This document shows positions 1 to 5,277 of a DNA stretch of 5,277 bases, piece by piece. Location: assembly GCA_023263465.1 (NCBI GenBank), contig JALQWV010000176.1, positions 1 through 5,277 of the forward strand, in the 5' to 3' direction. The position numbers and the translations under genes are program-made. Below the pieces are notes generated by a model, which was not told where the DNA came from, made no database searches, and saw nothing but the letters and a program-made list of their open reading frames with translations. Numbering within the stretch: the stretch's first letter is position 1; every line of letters starts with the position of its first letter. The DNA comes from Ilumatobacteraceae bacterium. Its GTDB lineage: Bacteria; Actinomycetota; Acidimicrobiia; Acidimicrobiales; Ilumatobacteraceae.

Positions 1-899
1 CCGCGAAACATATCGTCTTCATATTGCCCCGTCGCAAGTGGCGGCGTTGGCACAAGCGATTTTGCCAATACCCAGTCTTCGTACGGATACGTATCGGCGA
101 GTTCGGCGTCGCTGAGACCAAACCAAAATGGTTCGTTTTCATCAATTTGCGTGCGATGCGCTCGCAATGCACCAGAACGTGCATACAAGTAATCGCCAAT
201 CTGCAAGCGAGTCGTAATGCGGCTATCCAGGTCGGGGCGTTCAAACCACGAATCGTCAAACGGCGAAGAACCGCGCAAGCGCAATAACGCTTCGTGAATT
301 GCGGTCAGTCTCATGCGGGACCACGCCGAGTAGTACATCTTTAATGGTTGCCACGGCTCACCAGCATCTGGATACCATTCGTCGTCGGCTGCACGATCGA
401 ACGCAATGACACTGATGTCATGCACCTTCACGTGGTCTGGGTGCGGATACCCACGCTGATCGTCGTTGTAGGTAACCAACACATGCGGACGCTCGCGACG
501 AATGATGCGCACCAACCTGCCCGCTGCTTCGTCGATGTCGGCCATGTGAAAACAATCAGGGTGCTTATTCGCGGGGCTGTCCAACATTCCCGAATCGCGA
601 TAGCCAAGCATTTCAACGTGATGAAAACCGATGATTTTTGCGGCTTGCTCTAACTCAGCTGGGCGAAGCTGTGCCAGCAACTGTTTTTCTGCGTCGCCTT
701 CCAACCCATGAAACGGTTGTCCTGGTTCTTTCAACGACGGATTTGCAACATCGCCTTCTTCGCCACCTGTGCAACACACCAACACCGTGCGCACGCCTTG
801 TGCGCCATACATCGCCATGGTTGGCGCACCTTTTGACGCTTCGTCATCTGGATGTGCGTGCACCGTTAGTACACACAGTTGTTCGTTAGGTCGCAACAC
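1..899 (-). CDS. mca: Mycothiol S-conjugate amidase (Mca, LmbE/PIG-L family), 3' end cut by window edge
   Basis: Zinc amidase that cleaves mycothiol S-conjugates to a mercapturic acid, which is exported, and GlcN-Ins, which is recycled; a cytoplasmic detoxification enzyme of actinobacteria. About 299 residues are readable with no stop. HPDDE at residues 16-20 supplies the first metal ligand (H16), the general base (D18) and a second ligand (D19). YPHPDH at 151-156 supplies Y151, H153 and the third ligand H156, matching Y142/H144/H147 of MshB as I recall them. K23, in HPDDEASKG, aligns with the Lys (K19) that distinguishes Mca from the deacetylase MshB. PDAGEPW, RITTR and ALRAHRTQID are also Mca-like. 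Family length is roughly 290 residues and the sequence reaches a DDMF-type tail, so only a few codons are missing. I chose the GTG at 899-897 because the HPDDE motif then sits at the usual distance from the N-terminus and a TAACCT hexamer lies 7 nt upstream. An upstream in-frame GTG at 944-942 would add 15 residues and overlap the divergent gene. Confidence 0.93.
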   Translation of the reverse strand, partial: MLRPNEQLCVLTVHAHPDDEASKGAPTMAMYGAQGVRTVLVCCTGGEEGDVANPSLKEPGQPFHGLEGDAEKQLLAQLRPAELEQAAKIIGFHHVEMLGYRDSGMLDSPANKHPDCFHMADIDEAAGRLVRIIRRERPHVLVTYNDDQRGYPHPDHVKVHDISVIAFDRAADDEWYPDAGEPWQPLKMYYSAWSRMRLTAIHEALLRLRGSSPFDDSWFERPDLDSRITTRLQIGDYLYARSGALRAHRTQIDENEPFWFGLSDAELADTYPYEDWVLAKSLVPTPPLATGQYEDDMFR

Positions 900-926
900 G
901 TCATGCAGGTTAGTACTGCATGTCGT
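898..926. promoter_or_regulatory. 29-bp imperfect dyad in the divergent intergenic region, possible operator
   Basis: Two 11-base arms (898-908 and 916-926) are inverted copies matching at 10 of 11 positions; the mismatch is T901 against T923. They flank a 7-base spacer (909-915). The core arms are CATGCAG and CTGCATG. The dyad overlaps the mca start codon and the minus-strand TAACCT, and its right arm ends at the first base of the plus-strand TAACCT. A dimeric repressor bound here could block both genes. A hairpin role is less likely because either transcript would contain only part of it if leaderless. No regulator gene adjoins the site. Confidence 0.45.
907..912 (-). promoter_or_regulatory. 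Putative -10 element (TAACCT) for leaderless mca
   Basis: On the minus strand TAACCT fits the actinobacterial TANNNT -10 pattern. It ends 7 nt before the mca GTG at 899, so transcription would start at or next to the start codon. There is no Shine-Dalgarno sequence, as expected for a leaderless mRNA. No clear -35 was recognised. The call is inference from spacing and from an identical hexamer on the other side of the intergenic region. Confidence 0.5.
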
Positions 927-931
927 AACCT
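926..931 (+). promoter_or_regulatory. Putative -10 element (TAACCT) for the leaderless PEBP-like lipoprotein gene
   Basis: TAACCT lies at -12 to -7 if the GTG at 938 is taken as +1, the standard layout for an actinobacterial leaderless promoter. The same hexamer stands before the divergent mca gene. The preceding bases hold no purine-rich ribosome binding site and no obvious -35. Confidence 0.5.
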
Positions 932-937
932 TCAGTT

Positions 938-1543
938 GTGACACGATTTTCGAAGAAGATATTTTTTGTATCCGCAATTCTTGGCTTGAGTTCTCTGCTC
1001 CTTGCTTCGTGCTCGCGCGATGGTCGCGAAATGCAGCAGCCCTCCGCTGATCAAACTGAATCCATTGCGATTGCCACCACCATTGCCGAATCTGTTGCTC
1101 CTGTTCAGGAATTCACCGTGACAGCCCCGTGGGTGGACGGCGAACAGCTCGATCCCCTCTTCACCTGCGAAGGATCGAAATTGTCACCAAGCTTTGATAT
1201 TGCTGGTTTGCCTGAAGGCACGGTGACATGGGGGCTTTCCATCCTTGACCAAACTGCTGGAAATGCCGTGCACTGGGTGGCAGCCAACATCGACCCAGCA
1301 ATCAACCATGTTGATGCGGGAGTAGTACCCGCCGGCGCAGTGCAGTCTGTGAACCGCGTAAACAAAGTTGGCTATGCAGCCCCATGTCCTAAAGTGGGCG
1401 AACCGCACACCTACATCCTCACCGTGTACGCCGTTTCGCAGCAGTTGGAAGTGACCGATGGGATGGACAGTGAAACCATGCTGACCTCGCTTGAAGCAGG
1501 CTCGCTGGGCATCGCGGCCACCACATTTACGGTTACCCGATAA
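938..1543 (+). CDS. YbhB/YbcL-type PEBP-fold (Raf kinase inhibitor-like) lipoprotein
   Basis: A 201-residue secreted protein. Residues 4-7 are positively charged (R4, K6, K7), a hydrophobic stretch follows at 8-22, and LASC at 22-25 is a lipobox, so C25 should be lipidated and the protein anchored outside the membrane. Residues 26-57 look like a flexible linker. Residues 58-201 match the PEBP fold: FTCEG (75-79), LSP (82-84), a DPDAP-like site reduced to DQTAG (104-108), HWV (112-114), an APCP loop (148-151), and HTYILTVYAV (157-166). D104, H112 and H157 correspond to the anion-pocket Asp and His residues of PEBPs. Bacterial members have no settled biochemical role; small-ligand or phospholipid head-group binding is possible. 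The GTG at 938 gives a complete signal peptide and suits the upstream TAACCT. It is divergent from mca and followed by the GGDEF-EAL gene on the same strand with no terminator seen between. Confidence 0.85.
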   Translation: MTRFSKKIFFVSAILGLSSLLLASCSRDGREMQQPSADQTESIAIATTIAESVAPVQEFTVTAPWVDGEQLDPLFTCEGSKLSPSFDIAGLPEGTVTWGLSILDQTAGNAVHWVAANIDPAINHVDAGVVPAGAVQSVNRVNKVGYAAPCPKVGEPHTYILTVYAVSQQLEVTDGMDSETMLTSLEAGSLGIAATTFTVTR

Positions 1544-1649
1544 CGCGAATTAGCCATATTGGTAAAGGGCAACCTGTCAAGATGGTGTCATTGACCAATC
1601 AGCCGCCTCCCTCCCCATAGGGGTATTTACAACCGACATCGATGGTCGG
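1544..1649 (+). other. Gap holding the start-less 5' coding sequence of the PAS domain
   Basis: Reading in the same phase as the downstream GGDEF-EAL gene, the frame is open from 1566 (after a TAA at 1563-1565) to 1649. Residues such as VIDQSAASLPIGVF and TTDIDGR read directly into LTTANEAF, a typical PAS Abeta-Bbeta opening. The region therefore looks coding, yet it has no in-frame ATG, GTG or TTG before 1650; only ATT (1590) and ATA (1617) occur. An ATG at 1582 lies in another phase. Likely explanations are a one-base deletion between about 1582 and 1600, a sequencing or assembly error, or initiation at ATT. No terminator was seen. AAAGGG at 1564-1569 is a weak ribosome-binding-site candidate for the ATG at 1582. 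Confidence 0.6.
1582..1620 (+). CDS. Possible 12-codon leader peptide, or displaced true start of the next gene
   Basis: ATG at 1582 opens a 12-residue frame, MVSLTNQPPPSP, ending at TAG 1618-1620, 29 nt before the TTG at 1650. It is out of phase with the downstream gene. Two readings are possible: it is the original start of the PAS-GGDEF-EAL protein separated by a one-base indel, which I favour because PAS sequence is readable just behind it, or it is a proline-rich leader whose PPP run could slow ribosomes. Nothing in the window proves translation. Confidence 0.2.
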   Translation: MVSLTNQPPPSP

Positions 1650-1652
1650 TTG
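1630..1652 (+). repeat. 8-bp perfect inverted repeat covering the TTG start
   Basis: CAACCGAC (1630-1637) and GTCGGTTG (1645-1652) are exact inverted copies around a 7-base loop. The right arm includes the TTG at 1650-1652, so in mRNA the codon would be paired. This weakens TTG as an efficient start, or alternatively would regulate it. It also encodes the conserved TDIDGRL segment of the PAS domain, so it may simply be a by-product of coding. Confidence 0.5.
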
Positions 1653-3653
1653 ACGACGGCAAACGAAGCCTTCCGCGCCCTCGCACTCGGTGGCGCAAGT
1701 TTCACTCCAGGTGTTGCACCGTGGGTGAACGCGCAACCTTCTGACCGCGCACTCGCCGAAGAGGCATGGCAGCGTTCGCGCGAAACTGGTTCTGCATTTA
1801 GCTGTGAGTTCAAATTGTGGAAACCGGACGGCGAAGTGTTTTGGCTCAGCATTTCGACACAGCCGGTTCTTGGTACACATAAGGAAATCACTGGGTTTGT
1901 AGGCACCGCGCACGATGTAACTGAAGCCGTTAATCGCAGAGTGCTGAGCAACCAGCTAATCGGTTTGCTCGACAGCAGCGCTGATGCCGTGATTGTGTTT
2001 GACCCTCGCGGAAACTTGTTGTTTAGCAACGATGGAGCACGGAACCTTATTGGCGTGAGCGAGCAGTCGCCGTCACATGATGCTGCAACACACATGTTCA
2101 TTCAGGCCATTCGCGATCAGGTGCCGCGCGAAGTAATCAACTCGCCTGCAAATAACAAATGGGAAGGCGAACTTGGCTTCCGAAGCCCGGATGGCATTTT
2201 GCGCACCATGACACTGGTGCTGCAGATTGTGCGCGAAGCAGACGGAACCATTCAGCACTATTCCGTCATTGCACGCGACATCACTGAAGCCAAGCAAATG
2301 CAAGACGAATTGAACTATCAGGCGACACACGATGCACTTACTGGCCTGCCAAACCGCGTGCTGTTCTTGCGCAAACTGTCTGAGGCACTCGAGCGCAGCG
2401 TGACAACTAAACGCGGTGTATCGGTCATGTTTGTGGACTTAGACAAGTTGAAAGACGTAAACGACAACATTGGACACAACGTTGGTGACCAACTGTTGAA
2501 TTCGATTGCCAAGCGCTTAGTAAGCGCCACTCGTCCAAGCGACTTGGTTGCCCGCATAGGTGGCGATGAATTTGTGGTGCTGTGTGACGGCCTAGGCGAC
2601 GAACATATTGCAATGGATGTTGCAGAGCGTGTACGTCAAGGCATAACCGGCCAAGTCATTTTGCAAGGGGTTGAGATCTTTACCAGCGGAAGCATTGGCA
2701 TTGCCATGGCGACACCAGCGCTGCTTGCCGAAGAAGCACCAGCCGATGCGGCTGTAACGCTGTTGCGCAATGCCGACACCGCCATGTATCGCGCAAAACA
2801 ACGCGGTCGTGGTCGATGCGAAATGTATTCCGATGAAATGCGCAAGAACGCGAAAGATCGTGTGGTTCTGTCAGCCGAACTTGAGCGCGCATTAGCCAAG
2901 CGCGAATTGTTTGTGGTGTACCAGCCAGTGGTTTCTACACATACCGGCCGCATGGCAGGAGTTGAAGCACTATTGCGTTGGAACCACCCGGAACGTGGCG
3001 TACTTACTCCACCGGTGTTCCTTGAACTAGCTGAAGAATCTGGATCGATTGGACCAATTGGCGATTGGGTTATTCGCCAGGCATGCAGCGATGCGCGTAC
3101 ATGGATGGATGAAGGAATTGTTGAGCGTTCGTTCATGGTGCATGTAAACGTCTCTACCCGCCAGCTGAGTGAAGCAGCATTCGTTGAACGCGTCATGGGA
3201 ACATTGCGCGAAACGAATGTTGACGCTGCGCACCTCACACTTGAGATCACCGAGAAGACCATGCTGAGCGACAACCCTGCCGTGATGCGCACGTTAAATG
3301 CGTTGAAGCGACTTGGTGTGAAACTTGCACTCGATGACTTTGGAACGGGTTACGCATCGCTTTCCTACTTGCGAGACTTCCCTGCCGACTACTTGAAGCT
3401 CGATGGCGCATTAGTTCGCGATATTGGCCAACACGGTGGTGACGACCCAATCGTTCGCTCCATCATTCAGCTTGCGCACTCGTTAAACATGAGCGTTGTT
3501 GCCGAGTGGGTAACGACAGAAGATCAGAAGCAGCGCCTGAAGTTGTTGGGATGCGATTTCATGCAAGGCAACAAGGTTGCTGAAGCGCTTGATTCTGACG
3601 CCTTAGGGGTTCAGTTGCGGTCGCGGACCAGTTCCGTTGAAGAACGCAATTAA
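1650..3653 (+). CDS. PAS-PAS-GGDEF-EAL cyclic-di-GMP turnover protein
   Basis: A 667-residue cytoplasmic signalling protein with no signal peptide or membrane segment. Order: PAS/PAC 1 (about 1-92, first strand missing, ending HDVTE), PAS 2 (about 102-217, ending RDITE), GGDEF (about 225-390), EAL (about 405-655). The cyclase half looks active: D263 in DLDKLKDVND binds metal, N271/D272 contact GTP, the signature GGDEF is at 304-308, and RPSD at 295-298 is the product-inhibition I-site five residues before it. The EAL half keeps E439 (EALLRW), N500, E532, D562/D563 (DDFGTG), K583, E619 and Q639, so phosphodiesterase chemistry is plausible. However, the usual AEGVET is AEWVTT (618-623), and the QGY...PL ending is QGNKVAEAL. 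Which activity dominates cannot be told. The TTG at 1650 is the only standard start in phase, but PAS homology continues upstream to about 1590, so the 5' end is uncertain. The last 51 bp overlap the convergent LCP gene. Confidence 0.9.
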   Translation: MTTANEAFRALALGGASFTPGVAPWVNAQPSDRALAEEAWQRSRETGSAFSCEFKLWKPDGEVFWLSISTQPVLGTHKEITGFVGTAHDVTEAVNRRVLSNQLIGLLDSSADAVIVFDPRGNLLFSNDGARNLIGVSEQSPSHDAATHMFIQAIRDQVPREVINSPANNKWEGELGFRSPDGILRTMTLVLQIVREADGTIQHYSVIARDITEAKQMQDELNYQATHDALTGLPNRVLFLRKLSEALERSVTTKRGVSVMFVDLDKLKDVNDNIGHNVGDQLLNSIAKRLVSATRPSDLVARIGGDEFVVLCDGLGDEHIAMDVAERVRQGITGQVILQGVEIFTSGSIGIAMATPALLAEEAPADAAVTLLRNADTAMYRAKQRGRGRCEMYSDEMRKNAKDRVVLSAELERALAKRELFVVYQPVVSTHTGRMAGVEALLRWNHPERGVLTPPVFLELAEESGSIGPIGDWVIRQACSDARTWMDEGIVERSFMVHVNVSTRQLSEAAFVERVMGTLRETNVDAAHLTLEITEKTMLSDNPAVMRTLNALKRLGVKLALDDFGTGYASLSYLRDFPADYLKLDGALVRDIGQHGGDDPIVRSIIQLAHSLNMSVVAEWVTTEDQKQRLKLLGCDFMQGNKVAEALDSDALGVQLRSRTSSVEERN

Positions 3654-4619
3654 TTCGTCTGCACCTTTTCCTAATTTCAATACCGAATTACTTCCCACCA
3701 TGTCGCCGTATACGTCGAGTGGGAACGATGCAATGTTTCCACCTGCAGCAGGACGCAACTTCTTTGCAAACTCAATGAGATTCAAATTTGCGTCCACAAC
3801 AACAGCCGACAATCCGCCCTTCAATACATCCCCTGCTTTGAACGGATTACCGGAAACCCCATGCACTGCGCTTTTGGCAAGTGCTTGGACAAAACCACGC
3901 TGACGTGCCGAACGACCAATGTCCGATGTTCCGTCAAGCTCCCATTCACCGTCTACTTTTTGTTCGAAGTACCGACTGCGCGCATAAGCAAGCCCCTCAA
4001 CACCATCGAGTGTTGTGCAACCTGCTTTCATGAACAAACCCGTGTGTTTGTCGCGTGATGGGTATTCAACACATACGTTTACGCCACCGACAGCTTCAAC
4101 AATTCGTTTGAAACCCTGGAAGTCAATTTCGACATAGTGATGGATGGGAATGTTGAGCGCACGTTGCACGGTGCGCACTAGTACGTCAGTGCCTTCTTGA
4201 TACGCGGTATTGATGCGTTGTTCATTTTCACCATTGCCAATGGCAACCCAAAGGTCGCGCGGAATCGACATGAGCGAAACCGTTCCCGTGCGTTTCACGT
4301 AATGCAACACCATCAATGTGTCGCTTCGTTGTCCACCGATGTCTCCCGCATCACCAACATTGCCGTAGTCAGCATCGCCTGGGTCTGCACCAACACGTGA
4401 GTCTGAACCGACGAACAAATAGTTTTCAAACTCTGCATCTGGTGGAGACAATGCGGTCGTTGCAATTTCCTCACGCTTCACCGTGTCGAGGTCTGCGTTC
4501 ACCGCCCGCACTACGCCCACTGCACCGAACAAAGACACCACGAGGGCAACAAGTGCCGAAGTCGCGAGCGAATGAAGCCACGTTTTCTTTGCGCGCGGGT
4601 GGAAAGTTGTGTCGCTCAC
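3603..4619 (-). CDS. LytR-CpsA-Psr (LCP) family cell-wall glycopolymer ligase
   Basis: A 338-residue type II membrane protein: short basic cytoplasmic tail (R9, K11, K12), one transmembrane helix (about 15-37), then an extracellular LCP domain (about 64-260). LCP enzymes move lipid-linked glycopolymers onto peptidoglycan: arabinogalactan in mycolic-acid bacteria, teichoic acids or capsule elsewhere; the acceptor here is unknown. Family signatures are intact: YLFVGSDSR (67-75), GQRSDTLMVL (96-105), SIPRDLWV (118-125), RINTAY (135-140), HHYVEIDFQGF (160-170), VEAVGGV (174-180), LDGVEGLAYARSR (204-216) and GRSARQR (235-241). R75, R98, D100, R121, R214/R216 and R239 would form the pyrophosphate-binding and catalytic site. 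C183 and C201 may form a disulfide. There is no C-terminal LytR_C domain; the protein ends about 75-100 residues after the catalytic core. The GTG at 4619 is the first start after the in-frame birA stop 18 bp upstream, so the two genes are probably co-transcribed. Confidence 0.93.
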   Translation of the reverse strand: MSDTTFHPRAKKTWLHSLATSALVALVVSLFGAVGVVRAVNADLDTVKREEIATTALSPPDAEFENYLFVGSDSRVGADPGDADYGNVGDAGDIGGQRSDTLMVLHYVKRTGTVSLMSIPRDLWVAIGNGENEQRINTAYQEGTDVLVRTVQRALNIPIHHYVEIDFQGFKRIVEAVGGVNVCVEYPSRDKHTGLFMKAGCTTLDGVEGLAYARSRYFEQKVDGEWELDGTSDIGRSARQRGFVQALAKSAVHGVSGNPFKAGDVLKGGLSAVVVDANLNLIEFAKKLRPAAGGNIASFPLDVYGDMVGSNSVLKLGKGADELIAFFNGTGPRPQLNP

Positions 4620-4637
4620 TGCACGAAACGCTAGTCG

Positions 4638-5277
4638 TTATTGCGCACGCAAATGAACCACATCTCCCGTGTCGATGTGGTGCGAAATCGCACAGTCGTC
4701 GAGCACGACCAACCGTCCGTCTGACTGCACTTCAATAGCGCGTCCTTCAATACATTCACCAGTTGCCATCTCGACTCGCACAGATTGACCAATCGTTGCA
4801 AGTGATGCTGAATACTGCTCATGCAATTGCTCTGGAGAAAGCACTTCAAGTTCGTCAATCACTCGCAACATATTGCTTAACAACGCAACAGGTGTCGTTG
4901 TGCTGCTTGGTGCAACTTGTGCCAACGAAACTGCATCTGGTGGCGCCCAGTTCACGTTCACGCCAATGCCAACAACAACAAAACCCGGCGCACCTTGCGC
5001 CAAAATTCCGGACACTTTTTTATTGTCAATGAGTAAATCGTTTGGCCACTTCATGTCGGGAAACACGCCAGTGAGTTGCTTGCATGCGCGAGCTGCACTC
5101 ATACCCACCATTTGTGTGAACTGATGCAACGGACGATCTCGTGTTTCGTTTGTGCGAAACAACAACGACACCAATAGGTTTGCACCAGGCTCTGCTACCC
5201 ACGTGCGATCGAGACGACCCTTGCCTGCCGACTGAAAATCGGCCATCAGCACACTGTGGTGTTTTGCACCCTCGGCA
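4638..5277 (-). CDS. birA: Biotin-[acetyl-CoA-carboxylase] ligase BirA, N-terminus beyond window edge
   Basis: Biotin-protein ligase: makes biotinyl-5'-AMP and transfers biotin to the carrier lysine of acetyl-CoA and related carboxylases; cytoplasmic. The frame is open to the right edge; 212 C-terminal residues are visible and roughly 50-60 residues of the catalytic domain are missing, so an N-terminal DNA-binding domain cannot be judged. Visible landmarks, counting from the first complete codon: AEGAKHHSVLMADFQ (1-15), the biotinyl-AMP loop as GKGRLDRTW (18-26), KWPNDLLIDNKKVSGIL (about 76-92), VVGIGVNVNW (about 101-110), and the C-terminal beta-rich domain with GQSVRVEM and DTGDVVHL near the end. 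The loop differs from the common GRGR(R/L)GR by K at position 19 and D at 23. It is followed 18 bp later by the LCP gene on the same strand. The GTG at 5252 is internal: family sequence continues upstream of it. Confidence 0.93.
   Translation of the reverse strand, partial: AEGAKHHSVLMADFQSAGKGRLDRTWVAEPGANLLVSLLFRTNETRDRPLHQFTQMVGMSAARACKQLTGVFPDMKWPNDLLIDNKKVSGILAQGAPGFVVVGIGVNVNWAPPDAVSLAQVAPSSTTTPVALLSNMLRVIDELEVLSPEQLHEQYSASLATIGQSVRVEMATGECIEGRAIEVQSDGRLVVLDDCAISHHIDTGDVVHLRAQ

Noticed and set aside
348..889. Plus-strand open frames opposite the first gene
   Set aside because: They are antisense to mca, whose catalytic motifs and family-wide similarity run through the whole stretch; their products show no domain.
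942..944. Upstream in-frame GTG as an alternative mca start
   Set aside because: It would add 15 residues not expected in the family and overlap the start of the divergent lipoprotein gene; the GTG at 899 has the better-placed TAACCT.
1613..1623. CCCC-ATA-GGGG as a terminator stem
   Set aside because: The stem is only four pairs with a three-base loop and no T-run follows; it also lies within apparent PAS coding sequence.
2636..3292. Long open frame of 218 codons on the minus strand
   Set aside because: It lies wholly inside the GGDEF-EAL gene, antisense to well-conserved motifs, and its product has low-complexity Ser/Arg-rich composition with no recognisable domain.
4316..4738. 140-codon plus-strand frame across the birA-LCP junction
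   Set aside because: It is antisense to two clearly conserved proteins and its Arg/His/Leu-rich product has no family features.
5250..5252. GTG as the birA start
   Set aside because: The frame continues upstream to the window edge with typical family sequence (AEGAKHHS), and starting here would remove the biotin-binding N-terminal half of the catalytic domain.
1..5277. tRNA, rRNA, CRISPR, insertion sequence, prophage or defence genes
   Set aside because: Looked for on both strands; no cloverleaf, repeat-spacer pattern, transposase motif or terminal repeats were seen, and nearly all bases are taken by housekeeping or signalling genes.

Overview
This is an ordinary-looking stretch of a mycothiol-using actinobacterial chromosome. 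The lineage call rests on an almost complete mycothiol S-conjugate amidase gene, supported by a LytR-CpsA-Psr wall-polymer ligase and by start codons that are GTG or TTG with no convincing Shine-Dalgarno sequences. Base composition is close to balanced by eye, well below that of Streptomyces or Mycobacterium. That, with the gene mix, would suit an aquatic Acidimicrobiia-type or similar moderate-GC actinobacterium, but the class is inference only.

Layout. 1-899 (minus): mca, missing only its last few codons at the left edge. 900-937: a 38-bp divergent intergenic region with a TAACCT hexamer 6-7 nt upstream of each flanking GTG start and a 29-bp imperfect dyad between and over them; this looks like back-to-back leaderless promoters with a possible operator. 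938-1543 (plus): a lipoprotein of the YbhB/PEBP fold. 1544-1649: a gap in which the PAS domain of the next gene is already readable in frame but has no usable ATG/GTG/TTG, suggesting a lost start, a frameshift or a non-standard start. 1650-3653 (plus): a cytoplasmic PAS-PAS-GGDEF-EAL protein for cyclic-di-GMP turnover. 3603-4619 (minus): an LCP-family membrane ligase whose 3' end overlaps the previous gene tail to tail by 51 bp. 4638-5277 (minus): biotin-protein ligase birA, running off the right edge and lying 18 bp upstream of the LCP gene, probably in one operon with it.

How the genes relate. They do not form one pathway. mca detoxifies electrophiles through mycothiol, the LCP enzyme builds the envelope, birA activates biotin-dependent carboxylases such as acetyl-CoA carboxylase, and the GGDEF-EAL protein signals through cyclic-di-GMP. 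No defence system, mobile element, CRISPR array, tRNA or rRNA was seen. The points most worth a second look are the compact divergent promoter and the damaged or unusual 5' end of the cyclic-di-GMP gene; I found no convincing new biological system.
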